Assembly (NCBI GenBank): GCA_039566865.1 | Contig: CM076947.1 | Span: 2,177,501 to 2,241,500, forward strand | Length of the DNA: 64,000 nucleotides | Reading direction: 5' to 3' | Origin: Aurelia coerulea | Lineage: Eukaryota; Cnidaria; Scyphozoa; Semaeostomeae; Ulmaridae | Part shown: positions 55,519-64,000 of the stretch, piece by piece | Numbering within the stretch: the stretch's first letter is position 1 | Layout: every line of letters begins with the position of its first letter | Notes under the pieces: generated by a model | What the model was told of the DNA's origin: nothing | Databases searched by the model: none | What the model saw: the letters and a program-made list of their open reading frames with translations, nothing else | Made by a program: the position numbers and the translations under genes

Positions 55519-58500
55519 AATCGAGAGTGTCATTGGGTCGAAAAGGATAAAGAGTCCGAAATCAACAGCTTTACTAAGCTTCTTTACTTTCGCAAAAACA
55601 TCCATTTGAAGAGCTAGAAGGGTGAAGGGTGAGTGGCTGTCCGCCTTGCCCATGTGATAAAAATGATGCCCATTCTCCGTCAAACACAATTCACAGCATG
55701 GGCAGCTTTCTGGCTGCCAAAAATCTAGTAACGAGTTGTACAGCCTCCATTTTTCTTCAGAGTTGAAACTCTTTGATTTAGGGCCAAATGCTATTGGTAT
55801 GGTTGATGGTTTCTCCATGTGATACTCTCTGTCACAGGTTGCCAGCATAGCAACGAAGACCTCAGAGGCTGGTCGACACATCAAATTGTGTGCATCATTG
55901 AATACTGATTTACATTGAAGCAGCGCTTCTCTCAGCTTTTTGACAGACAAATTTATTTCATATTCCTGCTTAGGTCTCGAGTGGTAGGCACAAGCTGAAC
56001 TGTTAGGATCATGATGTGCAACAGTGTCATCTACAAAAACCGACTGTCACTTTTTTGCCCCCCCCCCCCCCAACCAAAATAGGACGTGTCAGATAGCCCA
56101 ACCACTATAGGGTTAAATGTTATGAAACTAAGAAAAAAACATTGACATAGTCCAGCATTGATGCAGTGGTGGATGCTTTGCCAAATATTGGGGGGGGGAG
56201 CTATTGTTTCAGTTAAAAAAGCCTTTTTTATTTCTATTGTTTTTTAACAAAAGATATTTGTTCTAGCCAACATTGGGGGTGATTGCACCCTTTGCCCCCA
56301 AGTGCCCACCACTGTTTTGATAGCCAATTTTTTGGTTGCCTTTTGTTTACAGTGCATTTGTTTCAATATACTTTAAAGTTGCAGTAAATCTTTATGTAAC
56401 AGATAGTCTTTCCAACAATGTACTGTATGACTGTATACAGTATTTTACAATCATGTCAACAGACGATTATGCTAAAGATGGCCGCAAGGAGCTTTTTACA
56501 AAGATGCATTGCGTTCTTTAATTGAATTCCTACAGAATTGTCAAAGATTCGTAATTAGAACGCATTGCATCTTGGTAAAAAGTTCCTCATCGCCATCTTT
56601 AGCGTAATAGTATATTCAATTAGCAACATGTATACTGTACCTGAATGTCAAAAATTTTGGTACAGTTTTCAGGAATCTCTTGTCAAACAAGGCTTTTCTC
56701 AAATCTGTGTGTGGTTTGGAGCCTTGAACTAAGTATTCCTTATCATTTCGAACCGTTTGGCAGGTCTTCGTGCTCACATTTGCTAATGCCCCCTTGAGGG
56801 ATTTCCCATTCATGGCTATCAACTACATGATGAAGAATTCCTCTCCATCTTCCCTGTTGAAATGAAAGAGCCCATTGCAGCAAATCAGAGAAGGAAAGCC
56901 TTTCCACTTACAAAAAGCTTTATCTAGATGACTAAGATCCTCTCTTCTCATTCCTTGCTCTTTCTTGTGCTTGATACAGTACAAACGGCAGATGTATTGA
57001 TTGGTTTCTTGTGATATGAGCCAAGAGTAGTCTTTCAACAGCAATTATAGCATTCACAAAATACACTCCCAAACTATAGTTGGATACTTTTGGTATGGAA
57101 AATCAATTTGGTCTATCAAATGCTCGATCTGGACAAAGCAATATTCTAAGTTGTTGAATGCTATCATTTCTTATATTCAATAAAAAAGCACACACTGTAG
57201 TTGTACTACATCAACAATTCATACACAGACTTACCGCATCTGCAAATATTTTTCTCACATCTGAAAATTTCAGACTCTAAAAATGTCAACTAATATTTCT
57301 ACTCTTGTTGGATTGGATACATAAATTATTTACAGAAAAATAGCAATTCCTCAAGGTGAAGTTTAAGCTCTGGTATTTACCATAAACTCTTCATAAGTAT
57401 TAGACTCTCAATCAAGAATCAAGAAGTATGACTGGCTTCTGAGGTAATCGCTTGCGATTTGACTTTACTAAATCCTCCCAATATTCTAACACAGCAGGGA
57501 AGACATTGGTACCGATAAAATGTTGGTTCTGTAATCATGGAGAGATTCATGTGTTTGGCCAGTAACTTGATTTTACCATAATTATTTCCTGACAAAAACT
57601 ATTGATTAACTCAGCATGAGATCACCAAGGGGCTTTCCTTTTTTGATAATGGGTTGTGACATCCATTGCTGTACTTTGTAGTTTGATGGGCATACCTGTA
57701 CAATATAAAAATATATTGTACACAGTTGACAGTCTACACTTTGTCTAATGAAAGAAGGTGCGAAAGGGGTTTTACTAAATGGAGTGACTAGAAAATTAAC
57801 AATACGTAATGTTGCAGACAATCCTGAAAAAAAAACATTGAGAGATCTACTGTGCAGTTTGATGGCATTTTTTGTGATCTGGCACAGGAAAAAAACAAAA
57901 ATGAATGACCAGGTGAACTGTAGCTTTGCTGATACAAATTGCAGGTAAATTTCACTGCATCAACAAACACTTTGGATTGCTATTTGCATCTGAAATGCAT
58001 CTTCAGCAAAAGCACGTAAAAAGTTGCTTGTTGATTTCTTTCTAAAATGATGCTATACAATCTTACATATTCAAATACAGAACACTTGATAGGAAAGGGA
58101 AATATATAATTTTTACTTTACCCATTCAATAAGCAGCGCTGTGCCACGGTTTTCCATTTTTACATCTGTGATACTCCTTCCACAATTATTACAATGCTTT
58201 GGTGGTATAGAGAGTGCCAGGTCTCGCAAGTTGCTCTTATATGCTACAACAGCTTCTTCCTTCACTCCCCCTGTGCCTGATTCGATGCATGTTGATAATT
58301 GTGAAGGCTTATTCTACAGTCAGCACTAAAATTGCTTATCACACTTTCACCATAATTACTTGCAATATCAAGATCCACTGGCATAGATGCTTGTTCGGAT
58401 TGTCTGAAAAGGAATATGAAAATTTATGTCCATGTCCCTAATCAATCAACATGTTCAGGAATTCCTATAGGAATTCCAAACAAATGAGAAAACAATTTCC

Positions 58501-59247
58501 AAAAACATCCTGACTGCTTTCCTATTCAGTAAAGACACCACATATAAATATCACTAAATGTCAATGAATATCATATTACCTGAATTTAGAGGGGGTTGAA
58601 GTGAGAAATGATCCTTCTTGTTCTGGACTAGATTGCAACAGAAGTACACCACCTGAGTCATGATAGTTTCCTTCTCCACTTTTTTCAATTTGCTCTTGTC
58701 TTTTCTCAACTACAATAGTCTGCTTCCTAGTGACAACAGGTTCCAAATCTGGGATTGTAAGATCAACATCACAGCTAAAACAGAAATAAAGAATCATCAG
58801 ACGACAGATGAAGAAATAAAAATTAGCATTGCCCCCAAATTGCCTGAACTTGAAAAGTATGGCATATCTGTCAACTTGAAGAATCCACTTTCTTATCGAG
58901 CAGAAAATATCATAATAACAGATAAAATTCAAACAGAACTGTTTGGGCGATAATCCTTCACGGTATTGTGTTGTTACTCGAAAGTCTTGAGGACAAATAG
59001 CAAAATTAATGGTCTAGGCCTACCTGTCCATCAGAAATTCGGCCAACTCATAATCGGTTTGAAACTTGTACTTCTGCTTCAGTTTGTTCCATCTCTCCTT
59101 TGCCCTTCCCAAATAAATGCGACTTTGATTCCATTTCTCTGATCTTTTCTTGAGTAACTGACTCCGCTTTTGTGGTGAATACGCCTTGTGCCCTTTTCTT
59201 TTACTTCTACGACCACTGGCACTGCAAGGGTCGATCGAGTCCTCCAT
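55519..59247 (-). pseudogene. Decayed multi-exon transposase-like gene (Kolobok-like?)
   Basis: Minus strand. Exon 1 59247-59024: MEDSIDPCSASGRRSKRKGH, very basic. Exon 2 58774-58580: VDLTIPDLEPVVTRKQTIVV. Exon 3 58403-58122: a frameshift near 58298, then LRDLALSIPPKHCNNCGRSI and RGTALLIEWV. Exon 4 about 57695-57613: CPSNYKVQQWMSQPIIKKGK, then GDLML. The region 57600-57400 gives NNYGKIKLLAKHMNLSMITE and, after a shift, FPAVLEYWEDLVKSNRKRLP. 57044-56616: QETNQYICRLYCIKHKKEQG with an in-frame TAG at 56823-56825. Last exon about 56029-55527: LREALLQCKSVFNDAHNLMC and SCPCCELCLTENGHHFYH. The CxxC...W..QP...GN/DLMLS order recalls a repetitive Kolobok-like family of cnidarians and fish; this is inferred from memory of such proteins and uncertain. 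Confidence 0.5.
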
Positions 59248-59364
59248 TTTGAATTTCTATCCACGCGAAAGTAAACAAAAGAAACGAAAGCCACCAATCG
59301 AACCGACTCGACACAACATACGCTGGCCGAGAACTGCGAAGTGACGTCAAGCTTTCGGATAGTA

Positions 59365-60529
59365 CGAGGCTCCAAGTTGTACGAAAGAAATTCTCGTTGC
59401 AATTTTCGGGGGCCAAAATTTGCGTTAGTGCCTCTTTAAAAAAACTAGTTGAACTAGTTGCTCTGCAGCTTCTTGTGATAAATAATGTCTTGCCTTATAC
59501 GCTTCAGCTCGAAAAATGCTCTTTTGCTGATGTTGTTTACTTGTTTTTCCAAAGTCATGTTACTGTAAAAAATCACTCCTAGACTCCGGGCGTTATTATA
59601 TTTATTGACATCTACAGATCCAACCTTAACTGACAACTCTGGTACTATAGCTAGTTGTTGTTTGCTTCCTATTATCAATAGCTCAGTTTTGTCATCATTT
59701 AGTTTCAATTTATGACTGAGCATCCATGCCCGAATATCTTGAATACAGTATTCTATTTCTCTGACTGCCTTATTTTCTGCCTCCGGGTCAGATGGGTTGA
59801 AACTAAGATACAGTTGTGTATCATCTGCCTATCCTGCTATGCTTGGTGCATGTCTTTCGATAATGTCATATAGAGAACTTAAATAACATAGAAAAACGAC
59901 TGGACCTGGACAACTGCCTTGAGGCCATGCCCCGAATTGTTGTTGGCTCGAGGCTCCAAGTTGTACGAAAGAAATTCTCGTTGCAATTTTCGGGGGCCAA
60001 AATTTGCGTTAGTGCCTCTTTAAAAAAACTAGTTGAACTAGTTGCTCTGCAGCTTCTTGTGATAAATAATGTCTGGCCTTATACGCTTCAGCTCGAAAAA
60101 TGCTCTTTTGCTGATGTTGTTTACTTGTTTTTCCAAAGTCATGTTACTGTAAAAAATCACTCCTAGACTCCGGGCGTTATTATATTTATTGACATCTACA
60201 GATCCAACCTTAACTGACAACTCTGGTACTATAGCTAGTTGTTGTTTGCTTCCTATTATCAATAGCTCAGTTTTGTCATCATTTAGTTTCAATTTATGAC
60301 TGAGCATCCATGCCCGAATATCTTGAATACAGTATTCTATTTCTCTGACTGCCTTATTTTCTGCCTCCGGGTCAGATGGGTTGAAACTAAGATACAGTTG
60401 TGTATCATCTGCCTATCCTGCTATGCTTGGTGCATGTCTTTCGATAATGTCATATAGAGAACTTAAATAACATAGAAAAACGACTGGACCTGGACAACTG
60501 CCTTGAGGCCATGCCCCGAATTGTTGTTG
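59365..60529 (-). repeat. Two near-identical 585-bp tandem copies of a LINE RT fragment
   Basis: 59365-59949 and 59950 to about 60529 are the same sequence, with one base difference noticed (CTTGCC against CTGGCC near 59489 and 60074). On the minus strand each encodes PGPVVFLCYLSSLYDIIERH, AGxADDTQLYLSFNPSDPEA with a stop in place of the Tyr of YADD, then WMLSHKLKLNDDKTELLIIG and VNNISKRAFFELKRIR. Both copies share the stop, so the duplication came after inactivation. Confidence 0.9.
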
Positions 60530-61243
60530 GGTTGTTGCAAGTCAAGGGTTTGCTTGGGAATGGTAGAAGGTGAAAAGCTGTTTATTTTTTCTTTTAATGG
60601 TATGGGTGTGAGTATGGGTGTGGGTGTGGGCTCTCTAAGCATCTGTTCAGCATGATCGCTTGGTCTGCCGTTGATGTGTGCGATATTTAGCATTGCATCA
60701 TCATTGTCCTGGAAGGCAAGTTTAGTACTAAAGCATGTCTGATTTAACAATGTCATGCAATGTTAATGGGGAGAAAATGGGGTGAGTCAAAATAAGAGTC
60801 TCATTCACTTCATCATGCACCAGATCTGGTAGTGGCAAGAAGGCTAGGCTACTGGTCAAAACCTCCTTTTACAGTTAAGGTGGATCTGCACTGAAGGTGG
60901 CTCACGTGGCTCACTACCAAGTAAAAATAGGTAAAAATGCGGTGTCCTTGGTGTCCTATCGCTCATGCTGGTTACAAGAACTCTAACGATCAGATTGAAG
61001 TAGAAACTTGAAAACTCTGGGAACTAACCAATGTTGCAGGTGCTATTTGTCCTTGTGTTGTTCCTTTGGTTCCATAGCCTCCAACGAATGCTGCAAATCT
61101 GCTTGAATTTCCCTGTAAACAAAAGAGCCGTTGTAAAGTGCATTCAACGCCTAACATTCACCAGACATAATGCTCCAGTGCATGATGTAAAATGAGTGTA
61201 AAATGAGAATAATCAATTGATACATTAGCAGTCTCTTCTCCAG
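60530..61243. other. Gene-free stretch
   Basis: Includes a GGGTGTGGGTGTG-type simple repeat at about 60602-60635. No gene recognised. Confidence 0.5.
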
Positions 61244-61444
61244 ATCAACTATTCTTCTCCTTGCAAAGGTCATTATTACTTGGGTGGTGCTGAGGACAGA
61301 TTAAATTGGCGAGGTATTGTTGATAGGAATGCCCAAACGGGGTACTCAGATGACAGTTCTCAAGATCCTATTTCTCATTTTACTGGTGACGGTTCTCGAG
61401 ATCCTATTTCTTGTTCTGATGATTCGATTTTCAATGAAGGATAA
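61244..61444 (+). CDS. Possible terminal exon, Ser/Asp-rich, unassigned
   Basis: Acceptor TTCTCCAG ends at 61243 and a TAA lies at 61442-61444. It reads CKGHYYLGGAEDRLNWRGIV then two tandem versions of DDSSQDPIS / DGSRDPIS. The composition is protein-like. No domain recognised and no upstream exon found. Confidence 0.33.
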   Translation: MNYSSPCKGHYYLGGAEDRLNWRGIVDRNAQTGYSDDSSQDPISHFTGDGSRDPISCSDDSIFNEG

Positions 61445-62219
61445 GTTTCAAAATTTGGTAAAAAGTCCTCGAGATGAAGGTCTGCGTTTTAGAATTTCGG
61501 CCTATAGCAAAATTCTAAAACAAGGACCTTGATTTCCCGGACAGGAAAGTCATGTTTGTTGGGAAGGTCCGCGAGGTCCGCGTTTTATACCTGGCCGTAA
61601 AGGTAGCATATATATTTCCTTTTTTCTCCAATAAATATAAAGTGTACCATTGAAGAGGGCCTAACCATCCGAAGAAAACAGGTATCAATTGATCTTTTGC
61701 GGCTTTTTATTCTTTATTTCAGTGCTGACTTTGAAATAAAGTTCTTTGAAGAATAAATATTCCAAGGACCAAGGTATTGCAGAGATCTGTTACCAACCTT
61801 CCCCCCCCCCCCCCCGTCAAAAAGCAGTCAGCAGCGGTGACCAGTGAAGAGTAATGCGTCTTGTAAAATGAGCGATTTCTATACAGCATTGTTTAATTTG
61901 AATAGCTTCTTAAACAATAACCCATGTGTTTGAGTAGTCTCATGACCCCTCATATTTACAAGCACACCTCAGACATACTGGCACCTCAAATTTACAAGCT
62001 CGCGCTACGGTGATATATGCATTTTCTTGGGCTTTATATTTTCATTTTTATGCATTTTGCTGTGAGAAAAATTGTATAATACCATACATTCTGTTTCCAA
62101 ATATTTTGTATCCCCTCCCATACCTACACTGGCTTTGTTCCTGCTTGTTTCTGTAAGTACCTTGTCATTCCTATTTATCAAGAATTAAACCAGTTTCCAT
62201 TTGTACTTATGCTCAAATA
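61445..62219. other. Gene-free stretch with long C run
   Basis: A C run at about 61800-61815. Nothing else recognised. Confidence 0.5.
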
Positions 62220-64000
62220 AAGACAGTTTTCAGTTCAGTTCAGTTCAGTTTCATATATTTTAAATTCCACTTCATACAATGTTTTGAAATAACTAAACAG
62301 TCAAATAACTAAACTACAAGAATATAAGATACAGAAAATTGATACATCAGTAAGCAAAATTAAAAAACTATATATTCAACAAAACAAAGAGAAATGGAGG
62401 GAATTACTTAAAGGAGGAGCTCTCTCAGTAGTCAGACTAATCGAGGAGAGAGCACCCCCTGTTTTAATAGAATTTCATTTACATTTGATCGAGATTATAT
62501 ACTTTCAGCGAGATTAAATGACTAGGGCGGATGGTGACCTTCTTGTGCCTACTAATCAAAGATCAATTTTGATAATTATTTTCAAAGAGGAAAGCTTTGA
62601 GTTTACAACGAAAACTAATAGCAGAGGGTGATTTTTTTATATCCATGGGAATGTCATTCCAGCACTTAGCTCCAAAGTAACGAACTGATCGAAGACCATA
62701 TTGAGCAGTATTTTTCTGAGTTAGAAAAATATCGTTTTTAGAGGCTTGCCGTGTACCATGTTGATGAACAGATTGAACTAAATCAAAAAAAGAATGAAAA
62801 CAAGAAGGAGAGATCTTATTTACACAATCGTATACGAAAGAAAGCAGTTTCACTTGAAATAGATCACGCAGCTTTAAAATCTTTAAATCAGAAAAGAGAG
62901 GTGTAGTGGGAGAAGTAAAGTGTTCAAACACAATAGCCCTTATGACCCTTTTCTGCAACAAAAATATTGGATTGATATGAGTTTCATGGGTAAGACCCCA
63001 AACTAAAATGCCATATTGTAGAAACGGTGAAAATAAAGAGTTATAAAGACAGACTAAAATATTGATGGGTAAGAAGTGTCTTACTTTGAAAAACATACCA
63101 CAAGTTCTAGCCAGTTTTTTGGATAGTTCTGTTAAGTGATACTTCCATGAAAGATTTTCATCCAGAAGAACACCAAGAAATTTCACATAACAAGTTTGCT
63201 TGATAGGAAACTTTCCAATTTTGATGCTGACAGTTTCAGGTGAAGAATGTTGAGGCGACTTAAAAATTATGAAATTAGTTTTATCAACATTGAGTGACAA
63301 TTTATTTAACCACACTTTGAAGCTGATCAAGACTTTCAGATTCACAATAGATATTAGTATCATCTGCAAATAAGTAAAAGGCTAGTTTTGAGGATGAGAG
63401 AGGTAAATCATTAATGTAAATTAAGAAAAGAAGAGGACCAAGAACAGAACCCTGTGGAACCCCACAGGTAACATTGAGATAACAAGAGTAAGATCCATTC
63501 ACTGAGACACATTGTTTCCTATCTAAGAGATAGGATTCAAACCAATCTAAGGTAGTTCCTCTAATTCCATAATGTTCAAGCTTCATCAAAAGAATTTGAT
63601 GATTCACTGTATCAAACGCCTTCTGCAAATCAATAAATATTCCACAGCCAAATTTTCTATTGTCTAGTGAACTTTTAATTGCTTCTGTTAAACTAACCAG
63701 GGCATGGTTAATGGAATGGCTGGCACGAAAACCAAATTGTAAAGAATACAAGATTTCATGTTTTTCAAGGAATTTATAGAGACGTTCATACATGACTTTT
63801 TCTGTGATTTTGCTGAAAACAGAGAGAAGGGAAATAGGCCTATAATTTGATGCTGTTAGTGGACAACCTTTCTTGAAAAGTGGGATTACTTTGGCAAACT
63901 TCATCTTGTCTGGGAATATCCCAGATTGAAATGATTCATTTATGATTTGAGAAAGTGGAGAAGATATCAACGGTGAAAGAAATTTTAAAATTTTCATGGG
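62220..64000 (-). mobile_element. LINE (CR1/RTE-like), 3' part, runs off window
   Basis: Minus strand. The 3' tail is the AACTGAACTGAAAACTG repeat at about 62224-62250. The 3' UTR (62400-62465) shares GCTCTCTCCTCGATTAG-type sequence with the LINE end at 47.5 kb. The ORF2 coding region fills 62563 to the window edge. Confidence 0.88.
62563..64000 (-). pseudogene. LINE ORF2 reverse transcriptase, one frameshift, partial
   Basis: The 63997-63302 frame has the RT fingers and palm: FAKVIPLFKKGCPLTASNYR, ISLLSVFSKITEKVMYERL, FIDLQKAFDTVNHQILLMKL, CGVPQGSVLGPLLFLIYIND and FYLFADDTNIY (the catalytic FADD). A one-base shift near 63310-63330 moves to the second frame: LNKLSLNVDKTNFIIFKSPQ, VKFLGVLLDENLSWKYHL, then the thumb and C-terminal region ending FLFENNYQN at 62563. 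The endonuclease and ORF1 would lie beyond the window. With a single lesion it is the youngest-looking retroelement here. RT copies the element RNA at a nicked target. Confidence 0.88.

Noticed and set aside
60463..60756. 97-aa minus-strand ORF with PTPTPILTPIP
   Set aside because: The proline/threonine run is translation of a GGGTGT simple repeat; no other support.

Overview
This window looks like AT-rich, intron-bearing animal DNA that is very dense in transposable elements. Two things show a eukaryote: a protein kinase gene split by GT-AG introns whose phases match, and many DNA-transposon footprints. The mix of families points to a marine invertebrate, most likely an anthozoan cnidarian. 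That taxonomic call is inference. The families are mariner, pogo, Mutator, Penelope-like, CR1/RTE-like LINEs, Ty3/gypsy, a Helitron-type Rep, a DUF6589 C2H2 gene and a RecQ-like helicase.

Layout. 0-10.4 kb: a plus-strand gene starts with a complete kinase domain (exons 66-972 and 3135-3607). It continues into a domain with a Cys motif and an Asp-x-His motif, as in papain-like or herpesvirus-tegument-type deubiquitinases (exons 2-3, to 4509). Small exons (5798-6722) then lead, always in phase, into a Mutator-like (MULE) transposase with a SWIM zinc finger (7732-10344). The transposase part has two in-frame stops and one frameshift. 10.4-15 kb: a field of MITEs. 15-17.5 kb: short unrecognised coding-like pieces and a stray copy of an intron of the RecQ-like gene. 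17.8-23.0 kb: a mariner-like element (minus strand) holding a nested 3.7-kb Mutator-type element with arms of about 0.9 kb and a 9-bp target duplication. 23-31 kb: no clear gene apart from one 93-aa coiled-coil ORF; several MITEs and a pair of short direct repeats.

31.1-41.0 kb: a DUF6589-type gene (plus) and a RecQ-like helicase gene (minus) converge. A TA-flanked MITE splits the DUF6589 reading frame. Between the two genes a pogo transposon (33393-36753) is nested in another MITE. 41-47.5 kb: unassigned coding-like exons, a 5'-truncated Ty3/gypsy pol, a Helitron-type Rep fragment and a LINE 3' end. 48.4-55 kb: an unassigned decayed coding track, a hAT-type MITE, an unrecognised minus-strand ORF, an internally deleted LINE, and a 959-bp tandem duplication that mixes Penelope-like reverse transcriptase with LINE endonuclease. 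55.4-59.3 kb: a decayed multi-exon minus-strand gene, possibly Kolobok-like. 59.4-60.5 kb: two nearly identical 585-bp tandem copies of a LINE fragment. 62.2-64 kb: the 3' part of a LINE on the minus strand, running off the window.

Almost every protein-coding stretch except the first kinase/protease exons belongs to mobile DNA, and nearly all copies are broken. The most unusual feature is the phase-consistent link of kinase, cysteine-protease-like and MULE transposase segments.
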